From the NCBI RefSeq assembly GCF_042654605.1, contig NZ_JBHSGT010000047.1, positions 1 through 23,782 on the forward strand: a stretch of DNA of 23,782 nt, written 5' to 3'. The position numbers and the translations under genes were made by a program. The DNA is from Enterococcus_I eurekensis (GTDB lineage: Bacteria > Bacillota > Bacilli > Lactobacillales > Enterococcaceae). Each line of letters starts with the position of its first letter. Position 1 is the stretch's first letter. This document shows, in pieces, positions 15,403 through 22,675 of the stretch. A model generated the notes under the pieces. It was not told the DNA's origin, made no database searches, and saw only the letters and a program-made list of their open reading frames with translations.

Positions 15403-16704
15403 TTATTTATTTTTTAAGTTGTAGAAAGCGTCTAAACCTTTGTAGACTGCTACTTCACCTAATTGGTCTTCAATACGTAATAATTGGTTGTATTTAGCAA
15501 TACGATCAGTACGTGATAAAGAACCAGTTTTGATTTGACCAGCATTTGTTGCAACAGCGATGTCTGCGATTGTAGAATCTTCAGTTTCGCCTGAACGGTG
15601 AGAAACAACTGCAGTGTAGCCAGCTTCTTTCGCCATTTCGATTGCTTCAAATGTTTCAGTTAAAGTACCGATTTGGTTAACTTTAATTAAGATTGAGTTT
15701 GAAATATCATTTTTGATTCCACGAGCTAAAATTTCAGTGTTTGTAACGAATAAATCGTCACCTACTAATTGAACTTTGTCGCCTAAACGTTCAGTAAGTA
15801 ATTTCCATCCATCCCAGTCGTTTTCATCCATACCATCTTCAATAGAAAGGATTGGGTATTTGTTTACTAATTCTTCTAAGTAATCAACTTGCTCAGCTGC
15901 AGTGCGTTTAGCTCCGCCTTCGCCTTCGAATTTAGCGTAGTTGTAAATACCGTCTTCGTAGAATTCAGATGATGCACAGTCAAAACCTAAGTAAACATCT
16001 TTACCTGGTTCTAAACCAGCTGCTTTGATTGCTTCCATGATTGTTTCAACACCGTCTTCAGTACCTTCAAAACGAGGAGCGAATCCACCTTCGTCACCAA
16101 CAGATGTTTCTAATCCACGAGATTTCAAGATTTTTGCTAACGCGTGGAATACTTCAGCACCCCAACGTAAAGCTTCTTTAAATGTTGACGCACCAACTGG
16201 TAAAATCATGAATTCTTGGAAAGCGATTGGAGCATCTGAGTGAGATCCACCGTTGATGATATTCATCATTGGCGTAGGTAATACTTTAGTATTGAATCCG
16301 CCTAAGTAGTGGTATAAAGGTACTTCTAAGTAGTCCGCAGCTGCACGAGCAACAGCAATTGAAACACCTAAGATTGCGTTTGCACCTAATTTGCCTTTAT
16401 TTGGAGTTCCATCTAATTCAATCATAGCTTTATCGATAGCCATTTGATCGCGAACATCGTATCCTACGATTGCTTCTGCAATTGTTGTATTTACGTTCTC
16501 AACAGCTTTTTCTACACCTTTACCTAAGTAACGGTCTTTAACGCCATCACGTAATTCAACAGCTTCGTGTTCCCCTGTTGAAGCTCCTGAAGGAACCATT
16601 CCGCGACCAAACGCACCTGATTCTGTATAAACTTCTACTTCGATTGTTGGGTTTCCACGTGAGTCTAAGACTTCGCGAGCGTAAATATCAGTAATAATTG
16701 ACAT
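15403..16704 (-). CDS. eno: Enolase
   Basis: A 433-residue enolase that interconverts 2-phosphoglycerate and phosphoenolpyruvate with Mg2+. Recognisable parts: EVLDSRGNPTIEVEV at the N-terminus; SGASTGEHEAVELRD, the mobile loop with the substrate-contacting Ser; GGSHSDAPIAFQEFMI; the metal ligands in LGFDCASSEFY and SIEDGMDENDWDGW; and ILIKVNQIGT with the catalytic Lys near residue 340, then SHRSGETED. Full length. Cytoplasmic; enolase of Gram-positives is also often found on the surface, though no export signal is seen. Last gene of the cggR operon, 108 bp after tpiA, with AAGGAG before the ATG and probably an additional promoter of its own. Confidence 0.98.
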   Translation of the reverse strand: MSIITDIYAREVLDSRGNPTIEVEVYTESGAFGRGMVPSGASTGEHEAVELRDGVKDRYLGKGVEKAVENVNTTIAEAIVGYDVRDQMAIDKAMIELDGTPNKGKLGANAILGVSIAVARAAADYLEVPLYHYLGGFNTKVLPTPMMNIINGGSHSDAPIAFQEFMILPVGASTFKEALRWGAEVFHALAKILKSRGLETSVGDEGGFAPRFEGTEDGVETIMEAIKAAGLEPGKDVYLGFDCASSEFYEDGIYNYAKFEGEGGAKRTAAEQVDYLEELVNKYPILSIEDGMDENDWDGWKLLTERLGDKVQLVGDDLFVTNTEILARGIKNDISNSILIKVNQIGTLTETFEAIEMAKEAGYTAVVSHRSGETEDSTIADIAVATNAGQIKTGSLSRTDRIAKYNQLLRIEDQLGEVAVYKGLDAFYNLKNK

Positions 16705-16768
16705 GTTATGTCTCTCCTTTAAAATTGTTTTATCTTAAAGCCAATTGCTTGACCTTTTGATTAGTTTT

Positions 16769-16797
16769 ATTGTAATGAATTTTCGTGTTTTCTGCAA
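16769..16797 (-). promoter_or_regulatory. Candidate internal eno promoter
   Basis: Minus strand: -10 TACAAT (16774-16769), 17-base spacer, weak -35 TTGCAG (16797-16792). The start point would be near 16762, leaving about 58 nt before eno. Good -10, poor -35. Confidence 0.4.
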
Positions 16798-16818
16798 ATA
16801 AAAATCGAATTTTTATTT
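16796..16818 (-). repeat. AT-only hairpin across tpiA stop
   Basis: Perfect 10-bp inverted repeat AAATAAAAAT/ATTTTTATTT with a 3-base loop, covering the tpiA stop codon (16813-16815). It contains no G or C in the stem, so it is a weak structure; it might be a processing or pausing site between tpiA and eno. Confidence 0.5.
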
Positions 16819-17568
16819 AACAGCGTCTAATAATGCTAAGAAAGAAGCCGCTTCTAAACTTGCGCCACCAACTAATGCACCATCGACGTTTTCTTTTGCC
16901 ATGTACTCAGCAATGTTTTCTGGTTTCACAGAACCGCCGTATTGAATTCGAACTGCTTGTGCTACTGTTTGACCATAAAGTTTTTCAACTGTTTGGCGAA
17001 CAACGCCACAAATTTCATCGGCAATTGTTGCATCCGCAGATTTACCAGTACCGATTGCCCAGATTGGTTCGTAAGCGATAACCAAGTTAGAAACTTGTCC
17101 ATCTGTTAGGCCTTCTAAACCAGCTGTAATTTGAGATTCAATCCATTCTGCTGTTTTACCGTCTTCGTAAGTTTCTAAAGACTCACCACAACAAAGAATT
17201 GGAATCATACCATTAGCAAAAATTGCTTTTGCTTTTTTATTAATGTCTGCATCTGTTTCGTGGAAGTATTCACGACGCTCAGAGTGACCAATAATAACAT
17301 ATTGAACGCCTAAATCAGCAATAGCCGCTGGTGAATTTTCACCAGTAAAAGCACCAGTGTTTTCCCAGTAAGCATTTTGAGCAGCAACTTTAACGTCTGT
17401 GCCTTTTAATTCTTCAGCTAATGAAGCTAAGAATAACGCTGGAGATCCGATTACTGAATCAACAACATCGTTTGATGGAACTGCACCTTTAACTGCCTTA
17501 GCAAAATCAACTGCTTCTGCTAATGTTTTATTCATTTTCCAGTTTCCTGCAATAATAGGTTTACGCAT
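16813..17568 (-). CDS. tpiA: Triosephosphate isomerase
   Basis: A 251-residue TIM-barrel enzyme that interconverts dihydroxyacetone phosphate and glyceraldehyde 3-phosphate. Catalytic residues are visible: Lys in AGNWKMNKT near the N-terminus, His in IIGHSERREYFHE, and Glu in YEPIWAIGTGKSA, which also opens loop 6. The phosphate-binding QYGGSVKPENI and GALVGGASL are in place. The frame extends to a GTG at 17580, but that GTG directly follows the AGGA of the ribosome binding site; the ATG at 17568 (MRKPIIAGNWKMN) is the likely start. It follows pgk by 17 bp. Confidence 0.97.
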   Translation of the reverse strand: MRKPIIAGNWKMNKTLAEAVDFAKAVKGAVPSNDVVDSVIGSPALFLASLAEELKGTDVKVAAQNAYWENTGAFTGENSPAAIADLGVQYVIIGHSERREYFHETDADINKKAKAIFANGMIPILCCGESLETYEDGKTAEWIESQITAGLEGLTDGQVSNLVIAYEPIWAIGTGKSADATIADEICGVVRQTVEKLYGQTVAQAVRIQYGGSVKPENIAEYMAKENVDGALVGGASLEAASFLALLDAVK

Positions 17569-17585
17569 AGAATTTGACACTCCTT

Positions 17586-18776
17586 TTATTTATCGTTGAT
17601 TGCAGCTAAGCCAGGTAATGTTTTACCTTCTAATAACTCTAAGCTTGCGCCGCCACCTGTTGAAATGTGTGAGAATTTATCAGCAAAACCTAATTGTTCT
17701 GCTGCAGCTGCTGAATCGCCACCGCCGATGATTGTTGTTGCATCTGTTAAATTAGCAATTGCTTCACACACGCCAATTGTTCCATTTGCAAAGTTTGAAA
17801 ACTCAAACACACCCATTGGGCCATTCCAGATAACTGTTTTCGCATCTTGTAAGATACCACTGAACAATTTAACTGTTTCAGGACCGATATCTAGTGCCAT
17901 TAAACCATCAGGGATATTGCCTGAGATAACTTCTCTTGGCGTATCATTTGAAAATTCTGAAGTTGCAATAACATCGACTCCTAGAACAATTTTATCCCCA
18001 GCTTCTTCTAATAATTCTTTTGCCAATTCAACTTTATCAAGTTCAACCAATGAATTACCAATTGTCATGCCTTTAGCTGTGTAGAATGTATACGTCATTC
18101 CGCCACCGATTAAGATTTTATCTGCAACTGGAATTAAATTTTTAATCACACCAATTTTATCGGAAACTTTTGCCCCGCCTAAAATTGCCACCATTGGACG
18201 TTTTGGCTCTGCAATCGCATCACCGATAAATTGGATTTCTTTTTCCATTAAGAATCCAGCAACTGTTGGAATACCAGTTGAAGCAATTCCTACATTTGAA
18301 GCATGTGCACGGTGAGCTGTACCAAAAGCATCATTAACAAATATGTCACCCAATGATGCCCAATATTTACCTAGTTCTGGATCATTTTTACTTTCCTTCT
18401 TCCCGTCAATGTCTTCGAAACGAGTGTTTTCAACGACAACAACTTCGCCATCTTTTAAGTTAGCAACCGCAACTTCTAATGCTTCGCCACGAGTTTCAGG
18501 AACGAAAGTAACTTCTTTTCCTAATAATTCACCTAAACGTTTTGCAACTGGTGCTAAAGATTTGCCTGCTTTATCTTCTTCTGTTTTCACACGACCTAAG
18601 TGAGAAAATAAAATCGCTTTTCCACCATTATCTAAAACATACTTGATTGTTGGTAAAGCAGCTTTGATACGAGTATCATCTGTAATAACGCCATCTTTCA
18701 AAGGTACGTTAAAATCAACGCGTACTAAGACTTTTTTGTCTTTTAAATCAATATCTTTGACTGTTTTCTTTGCCAT
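17586..18776 (-). CDS. pgk: Phosphoglycerate kinase
   Basis: A 396-residue monomeric kinase that makes ATP from 1,3-bisphosphoglycerate. N-terminal substrate domain: VLVRVDFNVPLKDGVITDD, then SHLGR and the basic patch GTAHRAHASN. C-terminal nucleotide domain: AILGGAKVSDKIGVI, IGGGMTYTF, VIWNGPMGVFE and the phosphate-loop GGGDSAAAAE near the end. Length is normal. Its strong AGGAGG ribosome binding site and a terminator-like hairpin in the 96-bp gap after gap suggest that pgk level is set separately from gap. Confidence 0.98.
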   Translation of the reverse strand: MAKKTVKDIDLKDKKVLVRVDFNVPLKDGVITDDTRIKAALPTIKYVLDNGGKAILFSHLGRVKTEEDKAGKSLAPVAKRLGELLGKEVTFVPETRGEALEVAVANLKDGEVVVVENTRFEDIDGKKESKNDPELGKYWASLGDIFVNDAFGTAHRAHASNVGIASTGIPTVAGFLMEKEIQFIGDAIAEPKRPMVAILGGAKVSDKIGVIKNLIPVADKILIGGGMTYTFYTAKGMTIGNSLVELDKVELAKELLEEAGDKIVLGVDVIATSEFSNDTPREVISGNIPDGLMALDIGPETVKLFSGILQDAKTVIWNGPMGVFEFSNFANGTIGVCEAIANLTDATTIIGGGDSAAAAEQLGFADKFSHISTGGGASLELLEGKTLPGLAAINDK

Positions 18777-18809
18777 TGGTGATTGCCTCCTAGATAAGTA
18801 AAATTCATT

Positions 18810-18842
18810 AAAAAAGCGAGGAAGCGCGCTGCTTCCCCGCTT
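18810..18842 (-). terminator. Terminator-like hairpin between gap and pgk
   Basis: Stem 18814-18825 with 18831-18842, 12 bp with one G-U on the minus strand, mostly GC, 5-base loop, followed by six T (18815-18810). It is a textbook intrinsic terminator located inside an operon whose downstream genes show no strong promoter nearby. Partial read-through is therefore expected. Confidence 0.8.
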
Positions 18843-18872
18843 AATATTATTTATTCGATTCGATCGAGAATC

Positions 18873-19874
18873 TTATAAATTAGCGAAGTACTCTAAAGTA
18901 CGAACTAATTGAGCTGTATAAGACATTTCGTTATCGTACCAAGCAACAGTTTTAACTAACTGTTTGTCGCCTACTGTCATTACACGAGTTTGAGTTGCAT
19001 CGAATAATGAACCGTTAGTGATACCAACGATATCAGAAGAAACGATTTCATCTTCAGTGTAGCCATATGACTCATTAGAAGCTGCTTTCATCGCTGCATT
19101 GATTTCATCTGCAGTAACAGTTTTATCTAGAACTGTTACTAATTCAGTTAATGAACCAGTTGCAACAGGAACACGTTGAGCTGATCCGTCTAATTTACCG
19201 TTTAACTCAGGGATTACTAAACCGATTGCTTTAGCTGCACCTGTTGAGTTAGGGACGATGTTTGCCGCTGCTGCACGAGCACGACGGAAGTCACCTTTAG
19301 GGTGTGGTCCATCTAAAGTCATTTGGTCACCAGTGTATGCATGGATTGTTGTCATTAAGCCTTCAACGATTCCGAATTGGTCGTTTAATACTTTAGCCAT
19401 TGGAGCTAAACAGTTAGTTGTACATGAAGCACCTGAGATAACTGTTTCTTTACCAGTTAAGATGTCATGGTTAACGTTGTAAACGATTGTTGGAACATCG
19501 GCTCCACCTGGAGCTGAGATAACGACACGTTTCGCACCAGCTGTTAAGTGTTTTTCAGCTGCTGTTTTAGATGTAAAGAATCCAGTACATTCTAAAACGA
19601 TATCTACACCTAATTCGCCCCATGGTAATTCTTCAGGGTTGCGGTTAGCTAAAACTTTTACTTCTTTACCATTTACGTTGAAAGATCCTTCGTGAACTTC
19701 AACAGTTCCATCGAAACGGCCTTGTGTTGTATCATATTTTAATAAATGAGCCAACATTTTTGCATCGGTCAAGTCGTTGATTGCAACTACCTCAATACCT
19801 GCTACATTTTGGATACGACGGAAAGCTAAGCGTCCGATACGTCCAAATCCATTAATACCTACTTTAATTGTCAT
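18873..19874 (-). CDS. gap: Glyceraldehyde-3-phosphate dehydrogenase (NAD)
   Basis: A 333-residue glycolytic GAPDH that oxidises glyceraldehyde 3-phosphate with NAD and phosphate. The Rossmann start is KVGINGFGRIGRLAFR, with Asp34 (AINDLTD) expected to prefer NAD over NADP. The catalytic Cys151 lies in SGASCTTNCLAP and His178 in TTIHAYTGDQ. The KGDFRRARAAAANIVPNSTGA phosphate-site region is intact (residues listed here end at the anion site), and WYDNEMSYTAQLVRT closes the protein. First structural gene after cggR, matching the gapA-type (glycolytic) enzyme of Firmicutes. A small GATTC/GAATC hairpin lies just after its stop (18857-18872). Confidence 0.98.
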   Translation of the reverse strand: MTIKVGINGFGRIGRLAFRRIQNVAGIEVVAINDLTDAKMLAHLLKYDTTQGRFDGTVEVHEGSFNVNGKEVKVLANRNPEELPWGELGVDIVLECTGFFTSKTAAEKHLTAGAKRVVISAPGGADVPTIVYNVNHDILTGKETVISGASCTTNCLAPMAKVLNDQFGIVEGLMTTIHAYTGDQMTLDGPHPKGDFRRARAAAANIVPNSTGAAKAIGLVIPELNGKLDGSAQRVPVATGSLTELVTVLDKTVTADEINAAMKAASNESYGYTEDEIVSSDIVGITNGSLFDATQTRVMTVGDKQLVKTVAWYDNEMSYTAQLVRTLEYFANL

Positions 19875-19914
19875 TTAAGATTTCCTCCTTATGAAAATCA
19901 TAAAAATTTTATTT

Positions 19915-20952
19915 TTAAAGGGTGACCCCTTTTAAAATCGCATTTGCTGCGGCTTCATCTGTAATCAGCCACGTTTGTTTTGGTGCGTTCTTCATGTATG
20001 CGTGAATGGCCTTTGCTTTGCTTCTTCCACCTGCAACAGCAAATACATAAGGGATATTCAAAATATCCTTTAAATCTAAACCGATGCGTGGAATTCGATA
20101 AACAACTTCACCATTCTCATTAAAAAAATAACCAAAGGATTCTGCTACAGCATTTTTTTGCTTAAGCATGACTAAGTCTTCTTCTGTCATTTTTCGACGA
20201 GCTGCCATATGAATGGCCCTTCCAATACTATGAATAACACAATTCGCTTCACTAATCAAGTTGAGTACTTCTAAGATCGAAGGTTCTTGTAAAAGTGAAT
20301 CATACGTTGTCGAACTTAACTGTTCGGGTACATAGAGTGAGCGATAATCACCTCTTGATTGCATCGCCATCATGGCACTAACTGAGTTGGCCTGAACCTT
20401 AACCGATTCGCCAATTCCGCCTCTGGCAGGGACAAACAAATTATGTCGATGACTCGTTTCAAGATTGGAGACTTTCTCAGCAACCTTGGCCATTGTTGTC
20501 CCACCCATCACCGCAATAACGTTGCGGCCATTTGGTAGTTGTTGATTTAAGCTGTCCCATAATAGGTAACCTAATTCATCAATGACTTTTTCTTGCTGAT
20601 CGCTATTTCCTGGTGTAATTAAACAACGACTGATACCAAAGTGATTGGCTAAGGCTCGTTCTAAACGATCCATTCCAAACAACTGATCGGTTAAATGTCC
20701 TAATTGATGATAAATACGTTCACCTTTCGTTGTTAACTTCATACCACTTTTAGAAGTATCAATGAGTTCTAACTTTTTTAACAAATCTGTTTCTGTTCGC
20801 AAGATGCGCTCGGTAGTATCCAGTGTATCAGCTAAGACGCGACGCCCAACCGGCTGCATCCAATAAATATTTTGTAAAATCCGATACCGTTCTTGAACCG
20901 TTTGAAAAATATCCGGTGCTATCGATTCAATTATTTTAAGTTCATCAAGCAT
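19915..20952 (-). CDS. cggR: Central glycolytic genes regulator CggR
   Basis: A 345-residue repressor of the SorC/DeoR family. Residues about 20-85 form the winged helix DNA-binding domain, with RRVLADTLDTTERILRTETD (35-55) as the helix-turn-helix. Residues about 100-343 are the sugar-phosphate-binding domain with NVIAVMGGTTMAKVAEKV, VPARGGIGESV and YVFAVAGGRSKAKAIHA. In B. subtilis CggR binds the operator ahead of its own operon, and fructose-1,6-bisphosphate weakens that binding. The matching operator is seen at 20967-21002, so this is an autoregulated repressor of cggR-gap-pgk-tpiA-eno. Strong AAGGAGGGG ribosome binding site. Confidence 0.95.
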   Translation of the reverse strand: MLDELKIIESIAPDIFQTVQERYRILQNIYWMQPVGRRVLADTLDTTERILRTETDLLKKLELIDTSKSGMKLTTKGERIYHQLGHLTDQLFGMDRLERALANHFGISRCLITPGNSDQQEKVIDELGYLLWDSLNQQLPNGRNVIAVMGGTTMAKVAEKVSNLETSHRHNLFVPARGGIGESVKVQANSVSAMMAMQSRGDYRSLYVPEQLSSTTYDSLLQEPSILEVLNLISEANCVIHSIGRAIHMAARRKMTEEDLVMLKQKNAVAESFGYFFNENGEVVYRIPRIGLDLKDILNIPYVFAVAGGRSKAKAIHAYMKNAPKQTWLITDEAAANAILKGVTL

Positions 20953-20966
20953 ATAACCCCTCCTTG

Positions 20967-21002
20967 GACTGTTTTAGTCCCATATAGACCTAACACGACC
21001 CA
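20967..21002 (-). promoter_or_regulatory. CggR operator
   Basis: Minus strand: TGGGTC-N6-GGTC-N4-TGGGAC-N6-AGTC. This reproduces the spacing of the B. subtilis CggR operator (CGGGAC-N6-TGTC repeated after N4). It sits between the promoter and the ribosome binding site of cggR, the position where a bound repressor blocks elongating polymerase. Confidence 0.85.
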
Positions 21003-21034
21003 GATAGAGTAAAAAAAAGATTTCTGTGAATTTT

Positions 21035-21048
21035 TGTTATCCCTCACA
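21035..21048 (-). promoter_or_regulatory. Candidate cre (CcpA) site
   Basis: Minus strand TGTGAGGGATAACA matches the cre pattern TGWNANCGNTNWCA at every fixed position except the central C (G here). It overlaps the predicted start point of the glycolytic operon, where bound CcpA would affect initiation. Confidence 0.45.
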
Positions 21049-21054
21049 CCCATG

Positions 21055-21083
21055 ATTCTAGCATAATGTAATTATTTTGGCAA
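21055..21083 (-). promoter_or_regulatory. Promoter of cggR glycolytic operon
   Basis: Minus strand: -35 TTGCCA (21083-21078), 17-base spacer, extended -10 TGC-TAGAAT (21060-21055). Both hexamers match consensus at 5 of 6. The start point would lie near 21048, giving a leader of about 96 nt that contains the CggR operator. Confidence 0.82.
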
Positions 21084-21093
21084 CTAATAATAC

Positions 21094-21138
21094 AAAAAAG
21101 AGTGAATGAACAAAAATAAATTTCTTGTTCATTCACTC
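21094..21138 (-). terminator. rpoN terminator
   Basis: A perfect 14-bp stem (21100-21113 with 21125-21138) with an 11-base AT loop, followed on the minus strand by six T. It begins three bases after the rpoN stop and separates rpoN from the glycolytic promoter. Confidence 0.92.
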
Positions 21139-21140
21139 AC

Positions 21141-22460
21141 TTACTCATAACGCTTGCGCTTTGAAGAGCCTAGAATTCCCAACTGTTCTCGGTACTTAGC
21201 GACTGTTCTACGAGACAATTCAATCCCTTGTTCTTTTAACAAATCGACAATCTTTTGGTCGGATAACGGCTTTTGTTTATTCTCTTGATCAACGATTTTT
21301 TTCAAACGTTGTTTAACATCATCCGTTGAACTTTCTTCGCCAGCTTTTGAAACAAGTTTGTGACTAAAGAAGGTTTTTAATTCAAAAACACCAAAATCAA
21401 CGGCTAAATATTTACCATTAACCGCACGACTAACGGTTGATTCATGAACATCTAGACTTTCAGCGACTTCTTTTAAGATTAATGGTTTAATTGGTCGTTC
21501 TTTATTTAAGAAAAATTCTCTCTGGTGGTTAACGATAAATTGTCCCACTCGATAAATCGTGTCTCCCCGTTGAATAATCATTTTTTGAAGCGTCTGGAAG
21601 TTTTGTTGTTTTTCTTTTAAATATGCCGCAACTTCTGGGTCACCACTTTGTTTCATCTGCTCAAAATAAGCTTGCTGGAAAATCACTTTAGGCACGCTTC
21701 TTTTATTTGAGAAGAGTTCAATTTGCTCGCCATCAACTTTAAGCGTTAGATCCGGTACGATGTATAAATCTTTAGTATCTCCAAAAACCGCTCCTGGTGT
21801 TGGCGTTAAATGTTGTAAATAATCAAAGACAACTTGAACTTCTTGTAAAAGGATACCAAAATGTTTGGCAATGACCTCCCATTTTCGATTGACTAATTCT
21901 TCAAAAAACTCTTCTAAAATGATATAAGCCAAATTTGGAGCACTATCATCGCGTTCCGTTTGCAACATGAGCGCTTCTTGTAAATCACGAGCACCCACAC
22001 CAGCCGGATCTAATTGTTGTAGCAAGACTAAAGCATCAAGCATTTGAATCGCAGTACTGCCTGTTTGCTCCACTGCTTCTTCTAACGAAATCGTTAAAAA
22101 ACCATTTAAATCAATATACTCGACTAAAAATAAGACGAGTTTTCTTAAATAGGTATCACGATAATTTAAATGAACCTGCTCGATTAGTGATTCAAATAGT
22201 GAGAGACTGCTATCTGGAATTTGAGAAAAATAATCATTTTCCATTCCCGGACCACTGGCTGTAGAATGATTACTCACTGGATAATCATATTCTTCGACAC
22301 CCAATAGCGGGTTTTCCAGCGCTTCATTTTCAATGAAAGCATGTAATTCTTCACTTGAAAACTGTAAAACTTGAATCGATTGTTGCAATTGCTGCGTCAT
22401 TGCCAGTTTTTGTGTTTGATTTTGTTTTTGACTATGGGATAATTGCTGTTGAAATTTCAT
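21141..22460 (-). CDS. rpoN: RNA polymerase sigma-54 factor RpoN
   Basis: A 439-residue sigma-54. Region I is the Gln-rich N-terminus with LAMTQQLQQSIQVLQFSSEE, which contacts activators. A core-binding domain occupies about 80-270. The helix-turn-helix ESTVSRAVNGKYL precedes the RpoN box SRRTVAKYREQL near the C-terminus, which reads the -24 element. This factor directs -24/-12 promoters and needs an ATPase activator; in enterococci and relatives these are LevR/MptR-type regulators of sugar PTS operons. No activator or -24/-12 promoter was noticed in this window. It has an AAGGGGA ribosome binding site and a perfect terminator. The promoter is not clear and must lie close to or within the divergent tRNA gene. 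Confidence 0.96.
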   Translation of the reverse strand: MKFQQQLSHSQKQNQTQKLAMTQQLQQSIQVLQFSSEELHAFIENEALENPLLGVEEYDYPVSNHSTASGPGMENDYFSQIPDSSLSLFESLIEQVHLNYRDTYLRKLVLFLVEYIDLNGFLTISLEEAVEQTGSTAIQMLDALVLLQQLDPAGVGARDLQEALMLQTERDDSAPNLAYIILEEFFEELVNRKWEVIAKHFGILLQEVQVVFDYLQHLTPTPGAVFGDTKDLYIVPDLTLKVDGEQIELFSNKRSVPKVIFQQAYFEQMKQSGDPEVAAYLKEKQQNFQTLQKMIIQRGDTIYRVGQFIVNHQREFFLNKERPIKPLILKEVAESLDVHESTVSRAVNGKYLAVDFGVFELKTFFSHKLVSKAGEESSTDDVKQRLKKIVDQENKQKPLSDQKIVDLLKEQGIELSRRTVAKYREQLGILGSSKRKRYE

Positions 22461-22471
22461 TTAAATTCCCC

Positions 22472-22500
22472 TTGTAATTATTCTGAAAGTTTGATAATCT
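22472..22500 (+). promoter_or_regulatory. tRNA-Arg promoter
   Basis: Plus strand: -35 TTGTAA (22472-22477), 17-base spacer, -10 TAATCT (22495-22500) with a TGA in front. It ends 11 bases before the mature tRNA 5' end, so transcription would begin a few bases before the tRNA. Confidence 0.6.
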
Positions 22501-22511
22501 GATATGGTGTT

Positions 22512-22583
22512 GCACCTTTAGTGTAGTGGATATCACGTAAGATTCCGGTTCTTAAGACAGGGGTTCGATTCCCTTAAGGTGCG
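22512..22583 (+). tRNA. tRNA-Arg (anticodon CCG)
   Basis: A full cloverleaf can be folded by eye. The acceptor stem is GCACCTT with AAGGTGC and discriminator G. The D-arm has GTG/CAC pairing and the GTGGAT loop. The anticodon stem TAAGA/TCTTA encloses TTCCGGT, giving anticodon CCG (codon CGG, arginine). The T-arm AGGGG-TTCGATT-CCCTT has one G-U. No CCA is encoded, so it is added after transcription. It is a single tRNA, not part of an rRNA cluster. Confidence 0.93.
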
Positions 22584-22623
22584 TTAAATTTACTTACTAC
22601 AGTATACGTTAAGTCACAAAGAA

Positions 22624-22675
22624 TGGCAAAACCTTCTGATGGATATTCATCCTCAAAAGGTTTTGCCATTTTTTT
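22624..22675 (+). terminator. tRNA-Arg terminator
   Basis: Stem of 12 bp (22624-22635 with 22657-22668), an inner GATG/CATC helix, and seven T at 22669-22675 on the plus strand. The T-run overlaps the stop codon of the convergent oxidoreductase gene, so the hairpin probably serves both. Confidence 0.9.

Noticed and set aside
17596..18084. 162-codon plus-strand ORF
   Set aside because: Lies wholly antisense to pgk, has no ribosome binding site, and its composition is the mirror of a highly conserved coding frame.
21022..21048. Similarity to the E. coli lac operator (TGTGAGGGATAACAA ... TTCACA)
   Set aside because: No lac genes or LacI-type regulator nearby; the match is better explained as a cre-like site, since CcpA belongs to the same regulator family, or as chance.
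21141..22460. A sigma-54 regulon next to rpoN
   Set aside because: No AAA+ activator, PTS operon or -24/-12 promoter was noticed; the neighbours are housekeeping genes with sigma-A promoters.
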